Shown: piece by piece, positions 9,901 to 17,276 of the stretch
Numbering within the stretch: the first letter of the stretch is position 1
How the letters are laid out: each line of letters begins with the position of its first letter
Position numbers and translations under genes: made by a program
The notes under the pieces: generated by a model
What the model was told of the DNA's origin: nothing
Database searches by the model: none
Seen by the model: the letters and a program-made list of their open reading frames with translations, nothing else
NCBI RefSeq assembly: GCF_000463115.2
Contig: NZ_AWFX01000038.1
Coordinates: 33,069 to 97,068 of the forward strand
Length of the DNA stretch: 64,000 bases
Source: Franconibacter helveticus LMG 23732
GTDB lineage: Bacteria; Pseudomonadota; Gammaproteobacteria; Enterobacterales; Enterobacteriaceae
Reading direction: 5' to 3'

Positions 9901-12900
9901 TCCCGCTGTTGCGTAGCGTCTCCCCCGTGAGCGTGGCGCTGCGGGCCTGAAGCTGGCCCTGGTTGTCGAGCGTTTTGCCGGTAAGGGTCAGCGTTTCGCC
10001 GCCCGTCGCCTGGCCCTGCGCCAGGTTGGTAAAGACGTTGCCGTCCCAGTTCAGGGCGCTGCTGCCCTGCAACAGACCGCTGTTTTGCAAATCGCCGTGC
10101 AGCGCCAGCACTTTCGCCATCAGCGCGCCGCGGTTATCAAGGGTTTCTGCGCGCAGATCCATAGCCTGCTGGCTCAGGACCTTGCCCTGGTTGCTGAACG
10201 CGCCGCTCACTTTCGCCGTCAGCCCCGCTTCGCCGAGTGCGTTGCCGCTGTTGATCCACTCGCCCGTCGCCAGGTTCAGGGTTTTCCCCTGCAACAGCCC
10301 GGCGTTGGTGAGCCGATCGTTTTGCAGTTCCAGCGCGCCGCCAGAAAGCAGCGCCCCGCCCTGCTGGTTATCCAGCGTTTTGCCCGTCGCATTAAGGGAT
10401 GCCGCGCCCTGCAACGTGCCGCTGTTGGTGATAGCGAAGGCGTCTGCGCGCAGGTCGCTCGCCGCCAGCAGCCCGCTGTTGATAAGCTCCGGCGCAGCGA
10501 TCGTGAAGCCGTTGTCGGCAATTATCCGCCCGGTGTTGGCGGCCTTGCCGCTCAGGTTGAGCAGCAGGTCGGTGGCGCTCATCTCGCCATCGTTGCCAAG
10601 GGTCGCGCCCTGTAAATCGAGCGTGCCGCCAGTGCGCAGCGCGCCGCTGTTGCTGGTCTGTTGCGCGGTGATGGTCAGCCCGCCGTCGCCCTGGGCTTCG
10701 CCCCGGTTCGTTAGCGTATCGGTCGTCAGGGAGAGGGTTTTCGCCGCCAGCAAGCCGCTGTTATCAATCAACAGGCCATTCAGGGTCAGGTTATTATCCG
10801 CCAGCAGGCGTCCGTCCGCGTTGTTGATAAGCGTGGCGTAACCGCTGCGGAGGTTAACGCCGTTGATCTCGCCTGAATTGCTCAGCTGGTCGCCTTTGAG
10901 GATCAGGTCGCGATCGGTGGTGATCAGGCCGCTGTTATTCAGCGTCGGCAGGCTCAGCGCCAGGTTCTGTGCGCTGTAGAGCGTGCCGCCCGCGAGGTTG
11001 TCCAGCGTATCGGTTTGCAGGTTCAGCAGGTCGGCGCCCTGCACCAGCCCGCTGTTGGTAAAATGGTTGCCGCGTAGCGCCAGCGTATCGGCCGCCAGCG
11101 TGCCGCTGTTGGTGAGGCTTTCGCCATCCAGCGTGAGCGCGCCCGCCTTTACGCCGCCGCTGTTGATGAGGGTTTGCGCCCCCAGGGCCAGCGTATCGGC
11201 CAGCAGCGCGCCGCGGTTAGTTATGCTGTCGCCGCTCAGGGTTAAGGTGGTGGCTTCCAGCGTGCCGCTGTTGGTCACCGATTGCGGCGCGGTGAAAGTG
11301 ATGCTGCTGGCGTTGGATTTGCCGCTGTGGTCAATCTGCTGCGCCGTCACGCCGAACGCGCCTTTCGCCGCCTGGGTGCCGCCAAGCTGTGCCGTCGTGG
11401 CCTGTAGCGTCAGGTCGTTATCGCTTTGCAGATGCGCGTCCGCGCCCGTAGTAACCGTTTCGCCGCGCACGTCGAGCGCGCCGCTGGCAATCACCTGGCC
11501 GTTGATGTCGGCTCTCTGCCCTGCCGCCAGGCGCACGTCGCCCTGGCTTGTGACGAGCGAACCTTTGCCGCTGGCAATCTCTTCTGCGTCCACCGTCAGG
11601 TTTTTTGCGCCGGAAAGCGTGCCGTTTTGCTCAAGCGTGGCGGTGTTTATCGCAAGCGCGCCGTCGGCGAGCAGGCTGCCGCCGTTACGCAGCGTCTCCT
11701 GCGCGGTGATCCGGGCGTCGCCCTTAGCGCCAAGCGCGCCTTGCTGGGCGAGGTTTTTGACATGGATATCCAGCGCGCCGCCGCTTTGCAGCGTGCCGCT
11801 GTTTTCCAGCGCGTCGCCCTTCAGGGTAACGCCGTTGCCCTGCAATAAGCCGCTGTTGTTAAGGCTTATGGTCTGCGCATCAAGACGGCCATTGGCCGCC
11901 AGCTGGCCTTCGTTCACCACCTTCCGGCCTGTAATAAGCGCGTCGTTGCCTGCGTTTACCTCTCCCTGGTTGTGAATATCGCCGCCGTTCAGGCGCACGT
12001 TCGCTTTCGCCCCGGTGCGACTGCCAGCGTCCAGCGACATTTGCGTGCCGGTGAGGGTGAGATCGTTACCCGCAGTGAGGGCGCTGCCGGTTGCGGTCAG
12101 TTCGCCGTTGCTCGTAAAGAGAGCATTTGCGCCGCTGCCAGCCGTGGCGTTATCCAGCAGGAGGCGTTGCCCGCCCGTCAGGCTCAGCGCGCCCTGCCCG
12201 GAGAGGCTGGCGTTGCGCACCGCCAGCGAACCGCCGTTAAGCGTCAGGTCGCCATCGGCAATGAGCGAGCCGCCGGTCATCTCAAGCGTGCCGCCGCTGC
12301 TGAGCGTGGCGTTCAGGCCGCTGCCTGCGGTGGCGTTCTCAAACAGTAAATCCTGCCCGGCGGAGAGCGTCAGCGCGCCTTTGCCGGAAAGCGAGCCGCC
12401 GCGAACAGCCAGCGCGCCGCCGTTCAGCAGCAGGTCGCTGCCTGCGGTGAGCGAGCCGCCCGTCACCGCAAGCTGGCCGTTGCTTGTCAGGGTGGCGTAA
12501 GTGCCGCTGCCCGCTTTGCTGTTTTCAAGCGACAGCCCCTGGAGGCCGGTGAGATCGAGCGCGCCATGAGCCGACAGCGCGCCGCCGGAAATGGCGAGCG
12601 AGCCGCCGCTGAGCGCCAGATCGCTGCCTGCGGTGAGCGTACTGCCGGAAGAAGCGATTTGCCCGCCGCTGGTGAAAACGGCTTTTTCTTCGCTGCCTGC
12701 GGTGGTGTTTTCCAGCCGCATACTCTGGCTTGCGGAAACGTTGAGTCCGCCCCGGCTGGCGAGGCTGCCGCCCTCTACCTTCAGCGCGCCGTTGCTGTGC
12801 AGGCGGGTTTCGCTAAGGCCCACCAGGGTGGCGTTGCTGAGGGTGGCGTCCTGCTGGCTGGCGACAGTCAGCGCGCCGTTGCCGGAAACGCCGCCGCCGT

Positions 12901-14077
12901 TGATGTTCAGCCCGCCATGGCTGCTGAGCGTGGTGTTGCCCTGGCCTACCAGCGTAGCGTTAGCGAGCGCCGCATCCTGGCCGCTCGCCACATCAAGCGC
13001 GCCGCTGCTGGTCACGCCGCCGCCGTTAATCTGCAAACGGCCGTCGCTGGTCAGGCGCGCATCGCCGCCGCTGGCGAGCGTGGCGTTATCGAGCGTCATC
13101 GCCTGCGTACTGGCGACGCTCAGCGCGCCGCCCGTCTGGTGGCTGCCCGCCAGCGTCACCCCTTCGCCTTTCGCATTCAGCGAACCGCTGGCGAGGCTGT
13201 TTTTCACCGTCATCCGGCCGCTGGCGTCGAGCTGGATATCCCCCTGGCGCGCGTTAAGGTTGCCAAGGTTGACCCCGACCCCTTTTTCGCTGGACACCAG
13301 GCGAATGCGGTTGGCGTACATGCCGCCGAGCGCGCCGGTATCCACCGCTACCGTCGGCGCCGGGCCTTCGCCCGCTGTCGCCTGAAGGCTGCCGTCTGTT
13401 CCGACGCGGTTCGCGCCTGCGGTTACGCTGAGATCTTTCGCGTGGATAGCGGCGTTCACTTCGGTCGCGCGGGCGATGATGGAAAGCGCGTCGCTCTGGC
13501 TGGCGTCCAGCCCCTGCCCTTCCACGGTAATGGCGCCTTTTGTGACATCCAGCGCCATCAGGTTGCCATTGGCGTCGAACTGCGGCTTGCCTGTGGTTAA
13601 CGTCACATTCGGCGTGTTAATAAATCCACAACCGTTACAGGTGATGCCGTACGGGTTCGCCACCATGACATTGGCCGCTTTGCCTGCGACCTCGGTATAG
13701 CCCTGCAATTGAGAGCGGCTGGCGCCCGTCACCTCGTTGATAATCCCCTTCGCCTCCAGCCCCGCCTTCAGGTGCGGGTTGTTCTGGATAAGCCCGCCCA
13801 GCTGGGTCTGGGTCAGTTGCCCGGTGGCGTTGTTGAGGATGAGCCCCTCTTTGCCGACGTTGTAATCCTGAAACTGGTTATGCGAAAGCCCCGCCGCATT
13901 CGGCGTGGCGATGTTGACAACCGGCACCCCGTTGCCCGCCTGGTCCATGGTGGTTTGCCCGGTCGGCGTCATCGCCGCCGCAAAGGCGGGCGCGACCGGC
14001 TGCCATACCAGCAGAACGCTAATGGTCCAGCTCAGCAGGCGTTTAGAAAGACTCACGGGAGGGTGACGGTTATCCAT
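953..14077 (-). CDS. cdiA: CdiA contact-dependent inhibition effector / filamentous haemagglutinin-type two-partner exoprotein
   Basis: This giant exoprotein (4374 residues) is secreted by CdiB and delivers a C-terminal toxin to neighbouring cells. It has a short signal peptide ending near AFAA (about residue 34) without the long ESPR extension. A TPS secretion domain follows (about 35-290) with the NPYGITCNGCGF signature. Next come a very long FHA-1 repeat rod to about 2360, a compositionally distinct middle region (about 2365-2570, likely receptor binding, with a Cys pair), and a Tyr/Pro-rich segment near 2700-2900. FHA-2 repeats run to about 3800, then a hydrophobic Ala/Gly pre-toxin region (about 3960-4090). 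The VENN delimiter is at 4093-4096. The last ~280 residues are the variable CdiA-CT: a Cys-containing helical entry part, then a toxin ending in GHYDISRG and SSGHYKPS blocks. Toxin activity cannot be named from sequence. It lies 12 bp after cdiB. Confidence 0.9.
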   Translation of the reverse strand: MDNRHPPVSLSKRLLSWTISVLLVWQPVAPAFAAAMTPTGQTTMDQAGNGVPVVNIATPNAAGLSHNQFQDYNVGKEGLILNNATGQLTQTQLGGLIQNNPHLKAGLEAKGIINEVTGASRSQLQGYTEVAGKAANVMVANPYGITCNGCGFINTPNVTLTTGKPQFDANGNLMALDVTKGAITVEGQGLDASQSDALSIIARATEVNAAIHAKDLSVTAGANRVGTDGSLQATAGEGPAPTVAVDTGALGGMYANRIRLVSSEKGVGVNLGNLNARQGDIQLDASGRMTVKNSLASGSLNAKGEGVTLAGSHQTGGALSVASTQAMTLDNATLASGGDARLTSDGRLQINGGGVTSSGALDVASGQDAALANATLVGQGNTTLSSHGGLNINGGGVSGNGALTVASQQDATLSNATLVGLSETRLHSNGALKVEGGSLASRGGLNVSASQSMRLENTTAGSEEKAVFTSGGQIASSGSTLTAGSDLALSGGSLAISGGALSAHGALDLTGLQGLSLENSKAGSGTYATLTSNGQLAVTGGSLTAGSDLLLNGGALAVRGGSLSGKGALTLSAGQDLLFENATAGSGLNATLSSGGTLEMTGGSLIADGDLTLNGGSLAVRNASLSGQGALSLTGGQRLLLDNATAGSGANALFTSNGELTATGSALTAGNDLTLTGTQMSLDAGSRTGAKANVRLNGGDIHNQGEVNAGNDALITGRKVVNEGQLAANGRLDAQTISLNNSGLLQGNGVTLKGDALENSGTLQSGGALDIHVKNLAQQGALGAKGDARITAQETLRNGGSLLADGALAINTATLEQNGTLSGAKNLTVDAEEIASGKGSLVTSQGDVRLAAGQRADINGQVIASGALDVRGETVTTGADAHLQSDNDLTLQATTAQLGGTQAAKGAFGVTAQQIDHSGKSNASSITFTAPQSVTNSGTLEATTLTLSGDSITNRGALLADTLALGAQTLINSGGVKAGALTLDGESLTNSGTLAADTLALRGNHFTNSGLVQGADLLNLQTDTLDNLAGGTLYSAQNLALSLPTLNNSGLITTDRDLILKGDQLSNSGEINGVNLRSGYATLINNADGRLLADNNLTLNGLLIDNSGLLAAKTLSLTTDTLTNRGEAQGDGGLTITAQQTSNSGALRTGGTLDLQGATLGNDGEMSATDLLLNLSGKAANTGRIIADNGFTIAAPELINSGLLAASDLRADAFAITNSGTLQGAASLNATGKTLDNQQGGALLSGGALELQNDRLTNAGLLQGKTLNLATGEWINSGNALGEAGLTAKVSGAFSNQGKVLSQQAMDLRAETLDNRGALMAKVLALHGDLQNSGLLQGSSALNWDGNVFTNLAQGQATGGETLTLTGKTLDNQGQLQARSATLTGETLRNSGSAQALESLNASISGRADNQGALLSQNRFELAAAQLFNDGQLAAKSVTLSAPQLTNNGLIQGNESLALATRDLLNGQNGQLISASGLNLDLNSLQNQGLLLATSGFTLKGKTLVNGGDIQADSLNFTLADTLDNQGGLVAKGQSALSAATLTNGGTLASQTLTLGGTAIRNSGLIQGNGQADATANTITNDAAGKWLSGGALTFNGGTLTNAGAMQGATLGLTASTLNNSGVLTGASALTGAFTGALNNSGQIQSNGALGLTADSLINPGRIAGDTLTLNAATLSNDGLWQGVKNLTLTGDTLTTGAASRTLTGGALALNAGQLNTLGTLQGQGVEVNASGWTHGGSLLSLGNLTADVGGTFANTGSAMSKGDASLVAQLIDNGGQLLSEGNATLDGQSLKNRGAVQGKTLALHQTSINNQGTLTGLQSLTLEAQQRLMARMLMAAPQQELINGASGALLTQGTLKITSGTVTNAGSWQGQNVILNAQSLANSGAVQSADALQMTLANTLNSTAGSKITAMGNAALSALSLTNQGQWAAKNLTLSGNTFNNDGDTSGVNGLTVTLNGAFTQQAGRSLLTGGALNLSAASVTNLGKLQGNTLGVSTGALNNSGRLQGDNGATFSLSGRLTNNAGGEIVSQQGLTVTTPELFNYGLMQGGGDTRVDAASQAYNNGKLLSGATLTLTTPQYTDTGWLQASNLVLNAANATNGGTWLADQATLTGSQFTNQGTTQGGTLAVNYSQLNNNGTLLGTSQLNVNAGQVNQSAAGKLFSAGNLWLGSNGFDSLGQVVALGDLTLKLTNAYTNKTALAAGRTLTLTSNGAIDNQSVMQGQAVNVSAGGVLTNNSQITTGSGASTFSGSAVALNGAGSIQGGGDIAINSGSNITVNGFTGTRGSLTLSGPGSIINTALLYAANNLALYANSITNQRGDILAGNSLWMQRDGAGNANAEVVNTSGTIETQNGDITINTGHLLNTRDGLSVKEEALTSTSSGIDGLGNASINVPVALLPEGSYGAWSRTGTGESGPCGTHSACNYYNFIIYTYAPFQDTAVQKFVASQKKVSVVSNGGAARISSGRDLTIGANNLENSASNILANRNIALRGSTLNNQSWTDGTVTDYFVYEFKPSKSARTKFATVDKSKMKGMEGYRPYLPEDTDVIPFQLTGHTSERQDGQIYRAVIQAGGNVSANFTSNISNTNTTANAGGVSNTISTPSLTTLSNQSVSGSIAKQNLTSAGPVAVNSPQWKDQLQGALQQINGGGALEATGAANASLAAISTTQKGNASLGSMGNLANAGVTTAALSNAKGGALGQYQGKAVDTSAYPLPSGDNGYFVVSTNPKSPYLITVNPKLNGLGQLDPSLFGDLNALLGLQPSTRALPGVRPDVGALAGVQPGTTAPQETRAVYTDEKQFLGSSYMLGRLNLNPDYDYRFLGDAAFDTRYVSNYLLNQTGNRYLNGIGSDLDQMRYLMDNAASAQQSLGLKFGVSLTADQVAALDHSILWWETATINGETVMIPKVYLSPKDVTVNNGSVIAGNNVSLQGGNITNSGSTLVAKNNLSLDSQNSISNLNDGLMKAGGDLNLSAIGDINNISSAINGKTVQLESLDGSINNITLADQIDINAKGKYGSVSLKDTVLGSTASITAQDVLSLSAGKDITLTGANLASGGDMLLDAWGDIAVNANQVNDAYSQSGFRGKTNTSRSTVSYQGSTISAGGNLDASAGHNLSLTASDVKAGGSAALAAGNDLNLNAAQTSQNSASGKNESHSTGLDRATVAAGDNLTLKAGQDINSQAAALAATNNVGMQAGRDVNLAAEATTEGDSARAKKKTVINESVRQQGTEIASGGNTVIVAGQDVNAQAAQVTAQGDIGVAAGRDVNLTTATESDYYYKEQTKTKKGFLSKKTTHTIQETSATREAGTLLSGDNVQVSAGNNLLVQGSAVAGDGNVALGAGNNVDIVAATNTDTSWNFKETKKSGLMGSGGIGFTIGSSKTTHDLREKGTTQSQSTSTVGSTGGNVTVTAGNQAHVGGADLIAGKDLTITGDSVVIEPGHDKRTRDEKFEQKSSGLTLALSGVVGSALNSAVSAAQSAKESSDSRVAALQATKAALSGYQASQGSDLLQATNDPSNGFGVSVSLTSQKSKSQQHQETDTVSGSTLNAGNNLAINATGKGGSANSGDILIGGSQLKAGGDATLSAANDILLTGAANTEKTTGKNSSSGGGIGVSIGGGSNGGGISVFANVNAAKGHDKGNGTSWSETTVDSGGTVKLQSGRDTTLTGAQVNGDKVIADVGRDLTLASQQDSNRYDSKQTSFGAGGSFTFGSMTGSGYLNLSQDKMHSTFDSVAEQSGIYAGKGGFDITVGNHTQLDGAVIASTATADKNRLDTGTLGFSDIQNRADYKIEHQGASFSTGGGIAGNLISNMANTMLAGMGGSGHAEGTTQSAVADGAITIRDQANQQQDLANLSRDTEHANDSISPIFDKEKEQNRLQTAQLIGEIGMQVSDIVKTQGAIEAAQKANSQMAGVTQAQKDEALKALQAQDRNKQYSDKEINQQVWQNFYDNAQKNSDYGTGGKYQRAVQAVTAAVQGLAGGDVQSALAGGAAPYLADVIGHKLNLDEGSKAIAHAIAGAVVAELQGRNALAGAAGAVAGEQAANILLAQMFPGKSAADLTEEEKQTISAFSTLAAGLAGGIAGDSSASALTGAQAGKNAVENNALSVNKLDGFAERARNCEGAGCEKVVRDMIDSNIEVQEDIKLVCSISAELCQQKYGYLVDQWSVFETTVKHMAEDETLPSDFRNALAPVYTLSMEAEGIMANQGWTERFEAMGFDAETASKIAMTLPALYGATKGAKGPTSATATAQTVKPQTLDPRYANDTWKPIKRYQLVEKDGVWYTVGESGSMFRAKGTYDYVTIGGKVYVSRTSSKEGDVGHYDISRGASQVDYAGSVKFGWSEGTRGVLQGFDNSSGHYKPSANNANQSGLPLDKFREHSAK
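12050..12660 (-). repeat. Tandem 186-bp (62-residue) repeats within the cdiA FHA-1 rod
   Basis: Four successive units, each opening with a (S/A)LTAGSDL-like block, recur at near-constant 186-bp spacing (block positions about 12630, 12444, 12258 and 12070). Each unit has the same order: SLTAGSDL, GGALAVRGGSL, GALTLSAGQ, NATAGSG, LSSGG. Shorter units of 42 residues (126 bp) with a GNATLVG-type block lie just upstream in the protein. They encode beta-helix turns, not a mobile element. Such near-identical repeats can change copy number by recombination and are also places where short-read assemblies collapse. Confidence 0.75.
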
Positions 14078-14089
14078 AATCGTTATCTC

Positions 14090-15772
14090 TTAAAGCGTAA
14101 ACATGACGCGCCAGTTGACGCTGAGGTGATCCGGGCCGAGCCAGTCGGGGTAGCGCAGCGGCGTGCCGATGGAAATCTGGCTGCTGTACACGCGGTTAGC
14201 GCTGCCAAGGCCTGCCGCCGCGCCCCACAAGGTGCCGGAGGCGTAGCGGTCTTCGCGATCTTTCTCCAGCCAGCCGCCGTCCAGCGCAACGGTGGCGCTG
14301 ACCTGGCCGATAACCGGCAGTGTGAAAAGCGCATAGTTGAGTTCGTTGCGCAGGTAGCCGCCGTTGTCGCCGGAGAGATATTGCTCTTTGAAGCCGCGCA
14401 CCGAGCTTTCGCCGCCGAGCGTCAGGCGTTCTGAGCCGTACAACCGGTCGGGCGACCACTGGCCATAAGCGCTGGCGAGCCACCACAGGCTATTCGTAAC
14501 CGGCCGCTGAAAGCTGGCGCTGAGGCTCCATTTGCGAAACAGCGCGCGCGGCTCGTCGCCGTGCTTGTTCTCGTCGGTTTCGGCGTTAAACCAGGGGGTG
14601 CCGTGGCTGTAGTTGGGGTTGAAGGTGGCGACGCCGCCCAGCATTTTCTGCGTGTGGTTAATGCCAAGGGTCAGGCTGGAAAGGTTACGGGTGCTGCTGG
14701 TCAGAGGCGCATCGTTAAGCCAGTTGCGGCTGCTGCGCTGGGTAACGCTCGCCGCAATGCCGGTTTTGATATCGCCATTGCGAAACACCACCCAGGAAGC
14801 GTTAACGCGGTGGGTTTTGGTATCGCCCGTGGAGATCCATTTGTATCCCATGTTGTCCAGCGTGGTGCGGTAGTTGCTCCAGGCGTAGCTGTAGTCCAGC
14901 AAACCGTAGCCAAAGGGCACGCTCACGCCCGCCTGGAAATTCTGCGCGTCGTACGCGGTGGCGAAATCGCTGCTGCGCCCGCCGCTCACAAACCATTTGT
15001 CGGCAATTCTTAAAAGGTTACTGGCGGTCAGCGATCCGGTGAGCTGCTCTTCGCCCGTGCTTTTTTGTCCGCTGTTATCCAGCCCAACGCTGACATTTAA
15101 CGGAAATTCCGGCGTGGCGGTTAAACTGACGACAGAATATCCCTGCTGTTCGGCAGGCAGAATTTCTATCTGAACCGGCGTGGTACGCAAACGGTTTATT
15201 TGCTCCATGCCCTGTTCTATATCGCGTAAATTAAGCACCCGGCCTTCGAGACGCGGAAAGGCCATTTTCAGCATCAGCGGCTTTTCGCCTTCCAGGCGAA
15301 TATCACTTAATTTCCCTTCCAGCACGGCGAGCGTTAATTTACCGCCAGAGAGATCCTGCTCAGTTAAAAAAGCGCGGCTGGTAATATAGCCGCGGCTTAT
15401 ATACCAGTCGGAAACCGCTGCCGTCAGCTCGGTTATTTTTCGCATATCCAGACAGCGGTCGCGCCAGGGCGCCGTTAGCTTTTGTTGTGCCTTAAGGGAA
15501 ATTAACGTTGCGCCGGACAGTGTTATTTCGTTGATCTGAAAGCATGGCCCTGTCGCAGGCGCAGATGGCTCAGACGCAGGCGCGCGCGGCAGCGGCGTGC
15601 TGCGCTCTAATTCTTCGCGCTGCTGCTGGTTTTGTAATAATAATTGTTCCTGCTGCTGGCGAATAGTATCGCGGTCCGCTGGCGATAAAGGCGCGGCTAC
15701 CGCAGTACAGATCTGGCCTGCTGCGAATAATAAAACGAAATACCGGGAAAACATTCTCTTGATCCTGTCCAT
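14090..15772 (-). CDS. cdiB: CdiB outer-membrane transporter (two-partner secretion, Omp85/TpsB family)
   Basis: This 560-residue outer-membrane protein exports CdiA. It has an N-terminal signal peptide (about 1-26, ending at AVA), then a Gln/Glu-rich helix and linker (about 35-70) that in this family can plug the pore. Two POTRA domains follow (about 75-230; the stretch CFQINEITLSG opens the first), then a C-terminal 16-strand barrel typical of FhaC/ShlB/CdiB. The loop-6 signature VRGF sits at 458-461 after GGESS, and the protein ends in an aromatic-containing beta strand as outer-membrane proteins do. Length matches family members. It is the first gene of the cdiBAI operon, with the cdiA start 12 bp downstream of its stop. 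Confidence 0.93.
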   Translation of the reverse strand: MDRIKRMFSRYFVLLFAAGQICTAVAAPLSPADRDTIRQQQEQLLLQNQQQREELERSTPLPRAPASEPSAPATGPCFQINEITLSGATLISLKAQQKLTAPWRDRCLDMRKITELTAAVSDWYISRGYITSRAFLTEQDLSGGKLTLAVLEGKLSDIRLEGEKPLMLKMAFPRLEGRVLNLRDIEQGMEQINRLRTTPVQIEILPAEQQGYSVVSLTATPEFPLNVSVGLDNSGQKSTGEEQLTGSLTASNLLRIADKWFVSGGRSSDFATAYDAQNFQAGVSVPFGYGLLDYSYAWSNYRTTLDNMGYKWISTGDTKTHRVNASWVVFRNGDIKTGIAASVTQRSSRNWLNDAPLTSSTRNLSSLTLGINHTQKMLGGVATFNPNYSHGTPWFNAETDENKHGDEPRALFRKWSLSASFQRPVTNSLWWLASAYGQWSPDRLYGSERLTLGGESSVRGFKEQYLSGDNGGYLRNELNYALFTLPVIGQVSATVALDGGWLEKDREDRYASGTLWGAAAGLGSANRVYSSQISIGTPLRYPDWLGPDHLSVNWRVMFTL

Positions 15773-16094
15773 GATCGAAATTAAATAATAACGCGCAGAA
15801 ATTAAATGGCGTTAAATTTAAGGAAAAGAATTTTCCGATAGAATATCAATTTTTTCTGTGAAAGAAACAGAGTAATGAAAGATATATTCTGTCATTAGCC
15901 CGTTAATATAAATTTGCTTTAGGGCAGCTTAATTTATTTCCTTAAAGTAAATTAATGAAAAGAGAAACTGCCGATGAAAGGATAATTAATTTAAGAGCGG
16001 AGAATAATGCATAAGAAAGCGGGAACAACTGTTTCATTTATACTGCGTCGGATCACGTTCCGGCGAAATGAGATAATTTCCAGACAAAATAATA
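15773..16094 (-). promoter_or_regulatory. A/T-rich upstream region of the cdiBAI operon
   Basis: About 320 bases between cdiB and the metF terminator contain no gene. The sequence is strikingly A/T rich (runs such as TTAAATTTAAGG and AATTAATTTAAG) compared with the GC-rich surroundings. This is typical of H-NS-silenced promoters of surface and acquired genes. The cdiB promoter must lie here, but I cannot place a single -35/-10 pair with confidence. Confidence 0.45.
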
Positions 16095-16114
16095 AAGGAG
16101 GCAAAGGCCTCCTT
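16095..16114 (-). terminator. Rho-independent terminator of metF
   Basis: Perfect 8-bp arms AAGGAGGC and GCCTCCTT are separated by 4 bases. On the minus strand they are followed by a T-rich stretch (TATTATTTT). The hairpin sits 20 bp downstream of the metF stop. Confidence 0.8.
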
Positions 16115-16134
16115 ATAATGAATATCGTTTCGGC

Positions 16135-17034
<900 letters not shown>

Positions 17035-17072
17035 TTACCTCATCAATCGCTCGTCATCATTGTTGTGTTGTG

Positions 17073-17104
17073 AACTTCTATACGTTTAGACGTCCAGATG
17101 TAAA
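17073..17104. promoter_or_regulatory. MetJ operator of metF (four tandem 8-bp met boxes)
   Basis: Four adjacent octamers, AACTTCTA, TACGTTTA, GACGTCCA and GATGTAAA, approximate the met-box consensus AGACGTCT; the third is the best. They lie 42-73 bp upstream of the metF start, where the MetJ-S-adenosylmethionine complex is known to repress metF. Confidence 0.75.
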
Positions 17105-17236
17105 AATGACGGAAAAGCAGCAGGGCGTCAACAGAAAAATCGTTAACCTGCGTGACGAATATTCAGCCAACATGAAAAACCTTCATGTTGAGGCGTAAAG
17201 CGGCGCCAAAGACGGGTGGGCCTGGCGCAGAAAACA

Positions 17237-17260
17237 AAAAAGGAGCCATCGGCTCCTTTT
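17237..17260 (-). terminator. Rho-independent terminator of metBL
   Basis: The hairpin AAAAAGGAGCC / GGCTCCTTTT has a 3-base loop. On the minus strand it ends in a T-run (CTCCTTTTTTG), 17 bp after the metL stop. Confidence 0.8.
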
Positions 17261-17276
17261 TATTACGTCAACAGGA

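Noticed and set aside
12050-12840. CRISPR-like array
   Set aside because: The repeats are in-frame protein repeats with no short palindromic unit or unique spacers.
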